Below, piece by piece: positions 1-11,668 of a stretch of DNA of 64,000 nucleotides. The stretch comes from Prorocentrum cordatum (Eukaryota; Sar; Dinophyceae; Prorocentrales; Prorocentraceae): contig CAUYUJ010016136.1 of the NCBI GenBank assembly GCA_963575745.1, positions 60,001-124,000 on the forward strand, read 5' to 3'. Within the stretch, counting starts at the first letter, position 1; each line of letters starts with the position of its first letter. Made by a program: the position numbers and the translations under genes. The notes below the pieces were generated by a model. The model saw only the letters and a list, made by a program, of their open reading frames with translations. It ran no database searches and had not been told where the DNA came from.

Positions 1-115
1 TTCAAATGGACACAGGCCGCGGCGGCGTGGAAAGCGAGTCCAGTTCAGAATGAGCAGGAACTGCTGTTTGGCATTGTACCCATTATTTCCGTACCCATCT
101 CGTTCGTGCCGACAA
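1..115 (+). repeat. Partial inverted-repeat element at the window edge
   Basis: The first ~110 bases closely match 57773-57885, sharing the interior 'aaatggacacaggccgcggc' and the right terminal repeat. The copy at 57.7 kb has both ends. Here the left end lies outside the window. Confidence 0.6.
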
Positions 116-941
116 GAGGGGGGGGTCGCAAGGCTCGGCCCGAGGCGCATGCGCGGACGGCCAAGGGGGCATGTTGAAATGAGAAGAAGGGGCCATGGAA
201 CCCAGGGTGGACATCATGGCCCCGGCCGTGCTACCCCCTCCTGGTCACCACCCCTTGGACGATTCCGGCCCTCCTCTCCCGAGGACCCAAAACCTCCTCG
301 CGTCGTCACAAACATCTCGGCGTACATTGTTTTGTATTGCGTTTGCCTCGGGGGGCCCTCGCTGGGCATCAGGACCGTCAAACATAAGCGCAAGAAGAAA
401 CGCTGGTCCAGGGAAACGGATCGAGACCTCCGGGGATCGACGTTGCGAAAAAAGCTCAAAGTTGCGGGTCTGGGAAGAGAGGGAGGAGGAAGAGGAGGGA
501 GAGGAGCAGGAGGTTCGCCCCTCCGACCTCGTTCCTCCCCCACCCACTCGTCACTCGCTAATTCCACTCGCTCAATATCCTCTTCCTCCTCCTTCCCGTT
601 TTCCCTCCCTCCTTCCCTCCCTCTGTCCCCCCTCTGATCCCTATCCTCCCTGCAACTTCCCTCCTTTCCTTCCGATTCGTCCTCATCCATCCACCCTTTT
701 TTCGCAGACGCTACCGATCCAAACAACTTCCCAAACGATGTACCACTGAGTGCGTGCCGTCACGCTAAAAAGCCACTATTGCGACACGAGCTTCAGAATC
801 TCCACTGCCACGTCGGGCGCCCGTTAGGGCACGACCGAGGTTTCCAGCATCGGTTGTTGACCACGGCCCCTTCCAACCCAAAACTGCATTAGCAACATGG
901 CCTGCCAATGAAAAACACTTCTGGGATTTCACATGATCAAA

Positions 942-1426
942 TCAGAACTGGCAGTAGGCGGCCTTATCCCTTCCAATCAGAAACGCTCTAGACGACGACG
1001 AATACGAACGCAAAACGGTCGCCAAACAACCCCTTTCAATTGCGACCTCGCGCAGGAAAACTCCGCCGTCTGCTGGTTCTGTTTGCACCCAGAGGAGATG
1101 CCCGTCACGCTCCCATTGTTTTTCACTGAGTTTGGTCAACAAAACCAAGTCGACATCTGAACGGAACCGTTGAATTCGGCATCCTACCCTAAGCTCCCAG
1201 AAAGTCGCTGGCATCTGCAGAACTCACTTCTTGCATAAAAGTGTGATGAGTTCGCTCGGGAAACACAACCACTCCGAGTACGAAAAGAAAACCGTTTCAA
1301 TAGCCAACTGGGCACCCAAACCTCAAAAAAGATGCTCCCGCGTAGTTCGCTGATGTCCGTAATGGCTGCGCAAGCAAACCGAATTCCTTCTTTGCCCTTC
1401 CCTCCTCCATCCCCCCCAAAATGCAC
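942..1426 (-). CDS. Possible two-exon gene of unknown function
   Basis: A minus-strand frame is open from an ATG at 1426. A donor of the form GTGAGT lies at about 1230 and an acceptor ending CAAACAG at about 1077. Joined in phase, the exons give ~111 residues ending at 942 (second-exon start PADGGVFLREVAIERG). The unspliced frame from 1214 is also open and protein-like, and another frame of the first exon is equally plausible. No family is recognised. The model rests only on splice-site appearance and codon composition. Confidence 0.25.
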
Positions 1427-1439
1427 CCGTCTTGATTCT

Positions 1440-2110
1440 TAGTGATCCCTCCTCCTTCATTCCCCACTGTTCCTCTTGCATCTTCCGTCCGTCTACTTCT
1501 TCCTTCGTTCCTTCCCTCCCTCCTGCCTCCTTCATCATGTCCTCCCTCCCTGATCCGCCTTTCCCAAAAAACAATCCCGCTACTCCTTGTCTTCTTTAAT
1601 CCTACCTCTTACCATCACGCATCTCGTCCGTCAATCATCCGTCCATCTGTTTTCCTCCCTTCTCGCAATTTATCTTCCACATTCCCCTCGTTCCTTTTCC
1701 GCCGTCCTCCATTATCATACTGCTCCTCACGCTCGTTCTGTTCCTCCGGTGACTAGCTCCTGCTGCCCCTCCCACTCCTAGTCCCGTTGCTTTCCCCGAT
1801 CCTGCTCCGACTCCTTGTCTGCCGGTTTCTCATCTTCATACTGCGGTCCTCTCTCTTCCTCGTCCACCTCATCTGGCCTACCCTCCTCCCTCTTCCCGCG
1901 CCGAGCTCCTCCTTGCTTACCCTTCCCTCCACCCCTCCTTCCTTCAACTCGTCCTTCAACTCGTCCTTCCTTCCCTCCACCCCTCCTTCCTTCCCTTGCT
2001 TTCCGCCCTCGTCATTCCTTCAACTCCATCTGCTCTCAATTTCCTTTTGTCCATCTCCCACCCCCCTCACGCGCTCACCCGCCCGCTCCAAACCACACTT
2101 GTTGGCGGCG
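1440..2110. repeat. Pyrimidine-rich tract, no gene seen
   Basis: Long C/T-rich sequence with repeated CCTTCC and CTCCTT motifs. Frames are open on both strands only because of composition. Short near-duplications such as 'ttcaactcgtcc' occur at 1930-1960. Confidence 0.6.
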
Positions 2111-2189
2111 CGGCCCTGCGCGCAGCGGCAGGGCGCAGAAGGTCCAAACAAGCAGCAGCCGCGCGCGCGGCAATGCCCACTCGTTCCAA

Positions 2190-2800
2190 CACGCAGACAC
2201 ACACAAGCACAAACACACACAAGCACACACACAAACACACACACACACACGCTCACACATGCAGGCATGCATGCATGCATGCACACATGCATACAGGCAT
2301 ACACGCATACATGCATGCATGCATACATGCATACATGCATATATGCATACATACATACACATATACATACATACATACATGCATGCGTACATGCATGCAT
2401 ACGTACATACATGCCTACACCCATACCTACATACATACATACACATACACGTACATGCACACATATACATACATGTACATACATATACATATATACATAC
2501 ACATACATACATAAACAGATATAACCATAAACATACACACATATACATACATATACATACATATGCATACATACATATGCATACATACACATACATATAC
2601 AGACATACATATACATACATATACATACATATACATACACATACATACATATACATACATATACATATACATACATCCATATACTTACATACATCCATCC
2701 ATACAAACACACATACATGTACATATGTAAATCTATCATACATATTCATATATACATATTTCTATACATATGTGTTTACACACACGCACACACGGACACC
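2190..2800. repeat. Compound CA / CATA / CATG microsatellite
   Basis: About 600 bases of alternating purine-pyrimidine repeats: (CA)n, then CATGCATA and CATACATA units. All six frames stay open for long stretches and give repetitive HTYI or CMYV peptides, which are not genes. Confidence 0.95.
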
Positions 2801-3344
2801 TACGTACCCACGGCCGCATTCGCATCATCTGCGAGCTCAGACTCCGGGTATGGCCATTCGGCCGTTCGCGCGCTTGCCTGTACCCCCTCCCTCTCCTCTG
2901 CAGCGCAACCTCTCCTCGTCCCATGTCGTGAACTCCCTCGTCGTTATCGTTCTCCTCCCTTCGTTCCTTCCTTTCTTCCTTCCTGTCCGCGAAGTCGGTA
3001 CATGGCCAACCTGGATGTGCAATCATGCAGCGCACTGTCGTCCGCCCTCACACGGGATCCCACGACCTCAATGCGCTGCCTCGCCCAAGGCACCCATCCA
3101 ATTCCCTTTCGTGCCCAGACATACGGTCAACCTGCTAGAGGATCACAGCGCTGGCGGAGAAGGCATGTGAACGTGTATCCCTAGCCCGGCTGACCGGCCC
3201 TCGACTCGTGTGTCATCAACTTGGGCTGGCGGAGGCAAGTACGAGTGTGCTCCTGGTCTCGCCGGCAAGCCCTCGGCTCGCGCGCCACCAACTTGCTAAG
3301 TGCCCCGTGCACACACTGTCCACCACCACCCATGCAGCAATGTA

Positions 3345-3500
3345 TCAGGAGGGAAAGAAACACACAGACACAATGAATCGTCGACTCCCAGGAAAATATG
3401 CAAAAACTATGGGAAGTGGGGGGGAAGACAAAAACCCAAGAAATATGGGAAAATATGGGGAATGTTGTTATTTGTGTGTATTTATTTGTGTGTCCTGGGG
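3345..3500 (+). mobile_element. Dispersed ~160-bp element, family G, copy 1
   Basis: Carries the blocks 'aggagggaaa', 'acacacagacaca', 'gtcgactcccaggaaaatat' and 'gggggggaagacaaaaaccc', ending near 'gtgtcctgggg'. Diverged copies lie in reverse orientation at 30375-30535 and 54320-54485. No coding capacity; mobility is inferred from dispersal. Confidence 0.55.
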
Positions 3501-4194
3501 CCCCTTCAATGCAGTGCTACGCCTAGGTGCCGCCACCGCGCTTGCCACAGGGAGCGCCGAAGCAGGCACGGATGGGGATCCTCTGGCCACGTCGAGCCTC
3601 GGCCCCGAAGAGGCCTCCCGACCCAGGTCTGAGCGGCACGAGAACCAGAGAGCCCCTCCCAAGCCCCAAAGGGTCTTTAGGTTCAGCGTCCTGTGACTGT
3701 ACCTCGCCGTCGCCTATGTCCTCATGTATGTTCTGCGATGCCGCAATGAGGTGGCCACGGGCACTGGCCAACAGATTGGCGCGTCCGATATAGCCGTTTG
3801 TATATTATTCGCTCCCGTGACTTCGCCGCCGAACTCAGCGGGGCCTAACAGTCCTTACCCTTGCAAGGTCAATTGGAGCACTGGCCGCCCACGGGTATTT
3901 TTGTTACTGCCGCTCGCAGCGAGGTCGCCCACCGCCGCCGCCCGCTGCCCCTCCCTTCTTCGCCTCAACCTCCAACTAAGGAGCTCATAGAGGACATACG
4001 CGCCCACCCACGCGCATGAACACGGCCCCCCAATCCGCGAGACCAGCCGCGTGACATGAAACTCCGCGCAATGCGTATTCTCGAAACCAGCGCAACTTCG
4101 TGTACGGCCGTACCTCGACCTCGTACCTCGGCCCGACCGTACGCGCACGTCCTTCTTCCGCTCCTGCCAGGCAGCCGGCCCCTTCTATGCTTCT

Positions 4195-4512
4195 GCCTGG
4201 CGTGTCTCCCTACAGGGGGATTTTCGACGAACAAAAAAAACGCCCCAACGATAGTCAACAAATAATGAAAAACGAGTCCAGGGACCATGTTTGGAGTATG
4301 TGTTTACCTTTTGGGGGTATTTTTGGCGTATGTTTTATTTTTCTTTGAAAATCCATTAAAATGCAAACCAACTTTTAAAATACACCAAAAAGGTCAAAAC
4401 ATACGCAAACAATAGTCCCCAGGCTGTGTTTGTATTATGTGTTGGCTATTTCTGGGGGTATTTGTTTGTATTTTTCGTCGAAAATCCCCCTGTAGGGGGA
4501 CACGCCCGACAT
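4195..4512. mobile_element. TTAA-type inverted-repeat element (family T), copy 1
   Basis: Left end reads 'gcgtgtctccctacaggggg' then 'attttcgacga'. The right end is its complement: 'tcgtcgaaaatccccctgta' then 'gggggacacgcccgac'. The interior is A/T-rich and non-coding, with GGGGGTATTT motifs. Same termini as the copies at 6886, 9346, 26753, 32563, 40588 and 54072. A MITE-like element by structure. Confidence 0.7.
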
Positions 4513-4619
4513 AATTCGATGCGCAGCGCGGCTCCTTCGCCGCCACCCTGGCCTTCCGCTGCTCCTGCGGCCTCTCCTGGGGGGGCCCGCGAGGGGGTGG
4601 GGGGGAGGTCGAGGGCGGC

Positions 4620-5160
4620 AGCGGCGCAGGGCAGGGGGGAGGGCGGCGGAGGGGCAGGGAGGCGGAGGAGGAACGGGAGAGGAGGGGGCTGGAGAACAGA
4701 GAGTACAGGAGGAAGAGGAGGAGGAGGAGGAGGCGGAGGAGGAGGAGCGGAGAGGAGGGGACTGGAGAACAGAGAGTGCAGGAGGGGCGAGGGGAGGGAA
4801 GTGGAGGGAAAAGAGGGGCAGGGAGGATGAGGGAGTAGAGAATATTAGCGAGTAAAGGAGGGGCAGGGAGGAGGAGGAGGAGGAGGAGGAGGAGAGGAGG
4901 AGGAGGAGGGGGCTGGAGAACAGAGAGTACAGAAGGAGGAGGAGGAGGAGGCGGAGGAGGAGGAGCGGAGAGGAGGGGACTGGAGAACAGAGAGTACAGG
5001 AGGGGCGAGGGGAGGGAGGTGGAGGGAAACGAGGAGGAGACGGGAGCTGGGAGGCGGAGGGGGGAGTGGCGGGAAGGGAGCAGGCACGTGAAAGGGGGAG
5101 GGGAGGAGAGTGAGAAGAGGGAGGAAGAGGAAGAGGGCGATACTGAGGAAGAGCGAGCAA
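4620..5160. repeat. GGA/GAG purine-rich repeat tract
   Basis: GAGGAGGAG arrays mixed with three near-copies of a unit containing 'ggactggagaacagagagta' (around 4687, 4759 and 4979). Open frames here are Glu/Gly- or Arg-rich low-complexity peptides and are not called as genes. Confidence 0.85.
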
Positions 5161-5644
5161 CATTTCTGCGTCTGCGACAATGGACCCATCATCAATTGAT
5201 TCCGACCTGCAGCAAACTCTGGGCGCGACAACCCGTTGCAGCCTGTGGAGCGTTCGCGGGTCGTGCGAGCGGTGAATCCAAATTACATCAGCAACACGAA
5301 TGGTCACCAACGCCAACTTGCACCGGCAGGAGTTCCAAAGGTCTTGTGCGATATCGGAAGCACTCCTGGGTGGCCACATCACATGACGCAAAGGGGTATG
5401 TATGGCCCCTTCCTTTGACACCCGCCGCCGTACCCGCTAGCACGCCCAGGCGTGTTAGAATATAAATGCCTCCTTTTTCCCAAGGGCGACCCGCCCTCCC
5501 CTCAAGACTAGCCCAAGACGGTCTCCCAGACTGCCCTTCGAAATTGCTGATGAGCCCAAACTGGTAAAACGCCGTCCGAATTACATTGCCCATGGCTATG
5601 TCAATACGACCAACCAAACAATGGCCCCTAGACTCTAGACCTTC

Positions 5645-5872
5645 TCAGATGGCCTGGGCGATCCCTGACACATCTCGATTGCATGCATGCCTCGAGGCTG
5701 GTCGCGGATCGTCCGGTCTAGGCTCGTTGTCGTCGCAGAGGTAGACGTGGTCGCGCCGATCAGTAATCGGACGGCGCAAAGCCGAAATCGTTATCGCCGA
5801 GAGCATCCAAGCGATATCGTCGCGGAGATTCCGCTGCCACTCGAAACACGCATCGGCTCGTCTTGCTTCCAT
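5645..5872 (-). CDS. Candidate exon, unknown function
   Basis: A 75-codon minus-strand frame starts at ATG 5872, just after a pyrimidine-rich stretch ending CTCTCTGAG that could be an acceptor. Composition is balanced (RNLRDDIAWMLSAITISAL near the N-terminus) and G/C is favoured in third positions. It ends in TGA at 5645. It may be a terminal exon or a short gene. No family recognised. Confidence 0.3.
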   Translation of the reverse strand: MEARRADACFEWQRNLRDDIAWMLSAITISALRRPITDRRDHVYLCDDNEPRPDDPRPASRHACNRDVSGIAQAI

Positions 5873-6029
5873 CTCAGAGAGGCAAGAGAAGCGCTAGTGG
5901 AGAAGAATGCGGGTGACCAGCGTCACTTGGCACGGCCTGGCACAGGCGGAGGTGACGGCCCGACACTCTCCACCGCCAGCCCCGATTCAAAGGAGGGGCA
6001 GGCGATGGGAAATGCGTGGGATGGGGCGG

Positions 6030-6250
6030 GTGGACGGTTTCCCCCAGGGCCGTAGGCGACCCGAGGAGGGGAGGGCGAGGAGGAGGAGGAGGAGGACGAG
6101 GAGGAGGAGGAGGAGGAGGAGGAGGAGGAGGGGGAGGGGGAGGAGGACGGGGGGGGGAGGAGGAGGGGGAAAGAGGAGAACGGGGCGCCTAAGCCCTTCG
6201 GAAAAACCCTCCAGGGGGGGGGGGCAGGCTGGGCCGGGCAGGAAAGCTGC
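6030..6250 (+). repeat. Repeat with GGA core, shared with 57095-57350
   Basis: A unique left block ('ggtggacggtttcccccagg', then 'gccgtaggcgacccgaggagg') and a right block ('cttcggaaaaaccctcc') flank a (GGA)n array. The 57.1-kb copy has the same blocks in the same order and orientation, so the array is part of a dispersed repeat. Confidence 0.65.
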
Positions 6251-6573
6251 CGAGCAAGGCATCCGCTGACGGCCCACCGGGCTCGCAGGTCGCGGCGTGT
6301 TCAGGGCCCCTCTCCCCCGCAAATTACGGGGCTGGTGTACATGATGGGCCGCTGACGGCACCACCACTTTTACCTCCCGGTACTTCGCCTCCGGGCTCCT
6401 GTTCAAAGCGTTCCTTTGCATGCACTTCGCTTTCGGCACCGCCTGATCCCGGGGATTTGCCCTCTCATGGCCTTGACGGGAGGCCCCTCCGTCTGTCATC
6501 CTCCCTCTGTTAATTAAAGCTGCGCGCGGCCCGCTTAGCTTCGACCGGAAGAGGCTCGCTCTCGACCCGCAGA

Positions 6574-6696
6574 TCAAAAAAGTTCAGGGCCCCTGGAGGG
6601 GAGCCACGCGGAGGCGGCGGCCGCCTTCTTGAAAGACATGACGATAAGCATCGGGAACATGTCCTTACCGAAGGACTCGAGGCCGTCCGGGTAGGC
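6574..6696 (-). CDS. Candidate terminal exon, unknown function
   Basis: Minus-strand frame of 40 codons after a good acceptor (CCGCCGCAG then GCC), ending in TGA at 6574. The peptide (AYPDGLESFGKDMFPMLIVM near its start) has mixed composition with mostly G/C third positions, unlike the repeat-derived frames nearby. A possible internal donor GTAAGG after residue 10 is an alternative end. Upstream exons would lie beyond the (GGA)n tract at 6725-6815 and were not found. Confidence 0.4.
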   Translation of the reverse strand, partial: AYPDGLESFGKDMFPMLIVMSFKKAAAASAWLPSRGPELF

Positions 6697-6724
6697 CTGC
6701 GGCGGCAGCCCGTTTCCTTCAACT

Positions 6725-6815
6725 CATGCTTTTGTCCCTCCTCCTCCTCCTCCTCCTCCTCTTGTCCTCCTCCTCCTCCTCCTCCTCCTCCTCCTCCTCC
6801 TCCCTCCTTTCCTCT
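6725..6815. repeat. (CTC)n microsatellite
   Basis: Interrupted CTCCTC array. Probably intronic if the exon at 6574-6696 is real. Confidence 0.9.
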
Positions 6816-6885
6816 CCCTCATCACAAGCGAACGCTGTTCCACCCAAAAAATGGCTCGTAGAGCTCCCTTCAAGCCGTGATCTCA

Positions 6886-7040
6886 GGTCGGGCGTGTCCC
6901 CCTACAGGCGGATTTTGGACAACAAATTAAATATATCAAACAAATATCCCCCAACAAAAAACCTGATCAACAAATCGTCCCCTGACTTTGGTTAAAACTA
7001 TGTTTGAATATTCCTCCTGTAGAAAGACAGGGCCGACTTA
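6886..7040. mobile_element. Family T element, copy 2
   Basis: Left end 'gtcgggcgtgtccccctaca' then 'ggcggattttggac'. Right end 'gaatattcctcctgtaga' then 'cagggccgactta'. Short A/T-rich non-coding interior containing 'aacaaatcgtcccctgactt', also found in the copy at 9.4 kb. Confidence 0.65.
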
Positions 7041-7199
7041 GCCGTGATCCGATGTCTCGCAAGGTCTCACCCGCCGCGCTCGGGACAGATTGGACGGCAC
7101 GAGCCCGGGCACGTCAGCCGACAACGATTCGGCGCCGTGCCAGAGGCACGCTGGGGCGTGCTGTACAAATTAGCTGTTGCATGGTGAAAAAAATGTTAT

Positions 7200-7450
7200 G
7201 CTTTCATCGGAGATCCTCTGACCCGGGTCAATCCAGACCTGAGTCAGTCAAGCCTTGCAGACTCCCGCAAGATCCTGCAAGATCCTGCATCCAAACACGG
7301 CTCAACGCGAAAGATCCTGCAAGAATCTGCAGAATCCTGCACCCAAATCCGGGTCCATGCGACCCTGGCCCTGCAGGATCCTGCAAGACCAGGCGCTCTG
7401 GCTGACCCCCGCTTGCATTGGCCCCCGTCTCTTGAGCCCCGATTTCAGGG
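7200..7450. repeat. Diverged tandem motif, also found at 31510-31680
   Basis: Repeated 'gatcctgcaagatcctgca' units are followed by 'ctctggctgacccccgcttg', which recurs with few changes at 31645-31675. No gene seen in 7040-8330 beyond this and a decayed CCAAGAGG-type tract. Confidence 0.5.
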
Positions 7451-8332
7451 CCGCCCTCCCCCCCAGCCGCGCGTGGCCTCAGCCCCGCCCCCTCCAATTG
7501 TGCTCTCTGGAGTCTCTTGCTGACTCCAGGCGGTTCCAAGGCAGCCAGAGATCGCCCCACCTCAAGACGCCCAACCACCATCCGAAGACGGCCGACCAGA
7601 CTCCCGCACGCTCCAAGACCACATCGATATTCCGATAGGCCCTTCTGCTTCCGATAAGCCTAAGCATGATACCCCCGCAAGCTGGTTTCAAGATCGCCCA
7701 AGAGAGGCAAAAGAGGGGAGTAGAATCGCTTTCAGACGGCCACAAAGGCACCCCAAAGAGTCCCCACAGGGCCTAACGACACAATGTTCCGGGCTCCAGG
7801 TGGGGGACCCCGATTCAGGACCCTCCCGTTTTAGACCGATGGTCTCTAGGATGGCTCGAAGACGGCCACCACGGCCTCAAAGAGGGCCCCCGAAAACCCC
7901 CAAGGGTCTCAAATACTTCCGTAAGGCCCCCAAGAAACCTCCACGAAGACCCCAAGAGACCTCTAGGAAGCGTTCAAGGGTACTTAAGTTTAGCATGGTC
8001 GACCTGTCTGTTTCACTGTATGTTAATACACTTCCCTATTCCCGACTGATCGTCTAAGCATCATTTCCGGATGGTCTGCTGGGCATAGGGGAACGGAACG
8101 AATTAGGTTCACCCTCTCAGCTCTCGGAGGTCGGCGGAATGGCATCAGCGTCTTGAATTCTAAAGCGGACGTGAAGCATGCACACAATAATTGTCAATCA
8201 GTAGATGCACTTATGTGTACAAGTCAACAGGGACATAGTGAGAGTTAGAAAGAGAGAGAGGGAAGGACATCCAAAGTCATACACGAAAGCTGTTTGAGGT
8301 CCGCGCGGATGTCTCTTGGATCGGCGCTGGAC

Positions 8333-8773
8333 CTAAGCGCACCAAAGGCCACGCCAAAAACGCCGCTGGGGAGGGGGCAGCGCCGATCCGAGAAATCCGC
8401 GCGGACCATCGAACAACGATGTGGATGCAACTGTTGGTGCTGTTGTTGTTGCTGCTGCTGATGCTGTCGCTGTCGCTGTTGCTGTTGATGCTGCTGTTGT
8501 TGTTGCAGTTGTTGCAGTGCGGTTGTTCTTGGTGTTGTTGTTGTCGTTGTTGTTCTTATAACCAGGATTCGTCTTCTTCAAATGAGGGGAAACACCGCGC
8601 TGATCCTGGTCCATCTCCCGCTGACCTTGTTCTTCCCGAGCGGGAGGAGTCGTAGGATCCCAGACTCGGCGGGCCTCGTCGATCTCCTGCTCGCTGTAGG
8701 ACTTGCCGCTCCTGCAGACGAAATCGACCTCGCTCGAGCCGCAGGGGTTGGGGGGAAAGCCCGGGCCCAACAA
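8333..8773 (-). CDS. Candidate Asn/Thr-rich protein fragment
   Basis: Open minus-strand frame with a normal-looking N-terminal half (SGKSYSEQEIDEARRVWD) and a C-terminal half encoded by a GTT/GCT-type trinucleotide tract, giving Asn- and Thr/Ala-rich runs. Possible splice sites flank the normal part: TCGTCTGCAG at about 8714 and AACAAG/GTCAGC near 8626. The repeat-encoded tail may therefore be intron. No domain recognised. Confidence 0.4.
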   Translation of the reverse strand: MLGPGFPPNPCGSSEVDFVCRSGKSYSEQEIDEARRVWDPTTPPAREEQGQREMDQDQRGVSPHLKKTNPGYKNNNDNNNTKNNRTATTATTTAASTATATATASAAATTTAPTVASTSLFDGPRGFLGSALPPPQRRFWRGLWCA

Positions 8774-8852
8774 CGAACGGAGAGGGACGTACTAGTACTA
8801 TGCGCCCCCTTTGGACGCGCACGTCAAAACTGAACATGTAGTATTATGTTAC

Positions 8853-9019
8853 TCCAATCGCACTTAAGGACCACATCCCAGAAATAATTCCGAGCGCCCG
8901 GAGAAGAGTCGAAACAATTGTCTCCCAGGGCCCGACGCGTGAACACCCCGGAGTTTCGACACTTTTGGGTGCTCGAAATTCCTGCTGGTGCTCGAAGCTG
9001 AAGTGGGCTGGAACATCAT
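8853..9019 (+). mobile_element. Dispersed ~165-bp element, family D, copy 1
   Basis: Shares 'cttaaggaccacatcccaga'-type, 'gtcgaaaca', 'tctcccagggcccg', 'gtgctcgaaattc' and 'gggctggaacatcatg' blocks in order with 54878-55022 and 55428-55620. Non-coding. Confidence 0.65.
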
Positions 9020-9033
9020 GAACGTAGTCTCGC

Positions 9034-9154
9034 CATCGCTCGGACGTCCATTTCCCGTGCATTTGTCGGTTTCGTGCGTGTTTTTTTTTGCTCGATGGTC
9101 CAGGATGGTCCTCGATGGTTCTCGCCGAGAAGAAATGCACACGTCCGAGCGATG
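9034..9154. mobile_element. Family B inverted-repeat element, copy 1
   Basis: 121 bp with perfect 14-bp terminal repeats CATCGCTCGGACGT / ACGTCCGAGCGATG. The interior holds 'ttcgtgcgtg', 'aggatggtcctcgatgg' and an A-rich 'aaatgcac'. Copies at 18480-18600 and 30836-30945. Confidence 0.85.
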
Positions 9155-9345
9155 CCAGGTAGTACAACCATCCCATAGCAGACCGCTCCCCGAGCAGCGT
9201 GGCCAGACAGCGCCGGCCGCGGAACTCACACTGGAAGATACCGGAGCGTGCGCGCAGCCCGTGGGGCCGACGCACACACACCTAGCATAAGTTTGAGGTC
9301 GAAGCAAAAAGCATTAAACAATAGGTAAAAACAAACAAAAAAACA

Positions 9346-9485
9346 CCCACAGGCGGATTTGGGCGACAAATCAACAATGGTCAACAAATGCCCCCCAAAT
9401 AGTCCAACAATAATTAAACAGATCGTCCCCTGACTATGTTTTGGCTATTCTGGACTACTCGTTCTGTAGATGGACACGCCCGACT
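9346..9485. mobile_element. Family T element, copy 3
   Basis: Truncated left end ('cacaggcggatttgggcgac') and a clear right end ('ctgtagatggacacgcccgac'). The A/T-rich interior includes the 'gatcgtcccctgact' block shared with copy 2. Confidence 0.6.
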
Positions 9486-10068
9486 GAAAATTTGCGTGAG
9501 TTTTTTTGGGCGGTGCCGATGACGCCGCAAAGGAAAAGGCAAGATGCGGAGGGGGGGGAAGGGAGGAGAGAAAGAGCAGGGGGACGAGGACGCACAGGAG
9601 GAACGGGGGGGAAGGTATGAAGGGGGCCGATCCTCGCTCGGAAGCGGGGATGGGGGCGGGATCTAGGTGGTGGGTTATCGGAGAAACTTAGCTATTTTCA
9701 AATGCTTTCGCAACTTATGGGGGCGCTTCTCGTTTCGGGATGCTTCCCAAACGCTGCGCCTCGTCGAGATCCGCGGCGACGATAGGAGCGAATAGCCTAC
9801 GGGTAGGCATTACACGCATTCGCCCGGAAGCCGATTTGAATACATAGATCACCGGCGCACCTGAATACATGTATTGCTCTCCCCTGGGCTATTCGCCACT
9901 TTCGTTGCCTCTGACGAGATGCGGTCTGACGGTGCCCGAAAATCGTCTCCGGGTGGTCGCCAGAGGCCCCCGAACATGCTGGCCCGAAGGCCTTCCTGGG
10001 ACCGCTAACTTCGCGCCTCGCGCCCGGCGATGCGCGCCGCGTCATGCCGACGCCCCCATATTAAGTCG

Positions 10069-10360
10069 GGCCTGTCCCTCTAGAGGACGAATATTCAAAC
10101 AAAAATGTTCAGGGGGCGATTTTACAAGCATTGGTGCCCATTCTCAAGCCTCCAATTTCTCGACCAGACCAATTCCCATTGCAGCGCGCCCGCAGCGTGC
10201 CCCTAGATAGGGCCTGTCCCTCTACAGGGGGAATATTCACTTATAGTCAAAAAAAATGTCGGGTGACGGTTTTATTAGTTGACAATTTTTTAATGTGTCG
10301 CCCGACCTAACCGAACCTAGCCTAAACCCATGTAGGAGGACATGCCCGACCTAACCTAAT
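10069..10360. mobile_element. Nested or tandem family T ends
   Basis: Two left ends ('attaagtcgggcctgtccct' at 10065 and 'agggcctgtccctctacagg' at 10206) precede one right end ('gtaggaggacatgcccgacc' near 10332). This reads as two overlapping or nested insertions. Confidence 0.55.
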
Positions 10361-10660
10361 CAGAGAAAACCCGCCGCTCTGGCCTGGACCGCGACGCGCG
10401 AGGCGCGGTATTCGTCGCGCGCCCGTGGGTGACCTAGCGCGGATGGGGCTGGGATGCGACAGGTCTCCAACCGTGTACTCGCGATGAGAATCCCCTGGGG
10501 ATGATAGAGTTCGGGGCCCAGACACGATCATGCACTTTTTCCCGGAAATATCGATGTTAAGATGTATGGGTCGCGTTTCGCCTGAGACATCCTTACAATC
10601 AGAGCTCAACCCGGAACTTTGGAAGGGAACATAAACTTTGGCCTCCCCGCCTGCTTGGGG

Positions 10661-10663
<3 letters not shown>

Positions 10664-10700
<37 letters not shown>
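10664..10700. repeat. (GAT)n microsatellite
   Basis: Uninterrupted GATGATGAT array next to a SINE-like repeat. Confidence 0.95.
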
Positions 10701-10702
<2 letters not shown>

Positions 10703-10729
10703 ATTGATGTTGATATACCAACGTATTTG

Positions 10730-10875
10730 GCAATGACTTGTGCGAGCTCGGCGGGGACTTAGCACGACCCCCGCTGCGCCCTTGCTGTGCTGAGCGGATT
10801 CGAACCTGAGGGCCGCGGAACAAACAATATCACAATGCTGCTCTTGCGCAGAATGAGCTTTGTTTCAAAATTAAA
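10730..10875 (-). mobile_element. SINE-like repeat with pol III B-box match, copy 1
   Basis: Matches 16228-16372 over ~140 bp. On the minus strand it contains GGTTCGAATCC, a perfect match to the B-box consensus of tRNA-type promoters. The flanking bases do not fold as a T-arm, so it is not a tRNA gene. A tRNA-derived SINE is the likeliest reading. Confidence 0.45.
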
Positions 10876-11668
10876 ACCACCGGCCTACCCCTTCCAACCT
10901 CAAGAAACTGGACTGCATTGTAAGAACAGCTCGTCGCGCCCCACGCAACGGGAGACGAGTCTCGTTAGCAAGTAACGGTTTCCTAGCTTCCAAGTGGCCC
11001 TGAGACTGCACCCGGACATGCCGGACCACCTGGCACTGAGGCGACCCAAGATCGCAGGGGTACTCACGTTGTGCCACGCGCGGAAGAATGGATACACAAC
11101 ATGCATCACCCTTGCCTGCGGTGGCCAAGCAAAGTTTGGTTGATGGACAAAACGGATTGTAGAAGTAAAATGTAAAAGGGCCTCAGTACTGGAAGAACTT
11201 GCGCCTACTGCCCGAAGCCGCCGGGCGACGTTGCTGCGCAAGCGATAATACCGCGAAGACATCGCTGCAGGCCGCGCCCTGTGCGCAAATGGAGGACGCA
11301 GAGAACCACCGCCCAATGATATCCACTGCGACGCGCGCTTCACGCGCGCTCGATCATCCAAGGTGCCGCCTGAACAATCGGCGGGCCGGCGCACCTTTAC
11401 TTTTTAAAAATGCGAACTCGCACTCGCAAGCTCAACGGCAAATGGCCTCGCCCTCGTTGCCGAATCTCTCAAGAGCCGGTCTCTGTCCTGCTGCAAACCG
11501 TCGACAGTCGCAGCGATGTCGCCCTCGAAACAGAAATGTGCTGCCAGGCCAATAATGCCTGTGTGTTCGTCGTCCTACAACCAGCGGCTCTCTGCTAGCT
11601 GATAGAACGATGCATTCGAAACCTCTCCAGAGCATATCATGCCCATGCAAGACCCGCGCGTCACTTAC

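Noticed and set aside
1815-3170. 451-codon plus-strand frame and its minus-strand counterparts
   Set aside because: Most of it translates a CATA/CA microsatellite (HTYIHT runs) and pyrimidine tracts; open in all frames by composition.
4435-5421. 328-codon minus-strand frame
   Set aside because: Mainly Ser/Leu/Pro from the GGA/CTC repeat. Only the part before 5200 is well composed and no gene structure could be built.
10780-10830. Possible tRNA gene around GGTTCGAATCC
   Set aside because: Bases around the T-loop-like motif do not pair as a T-stem and no acceptor stem or anticodon arm is found.
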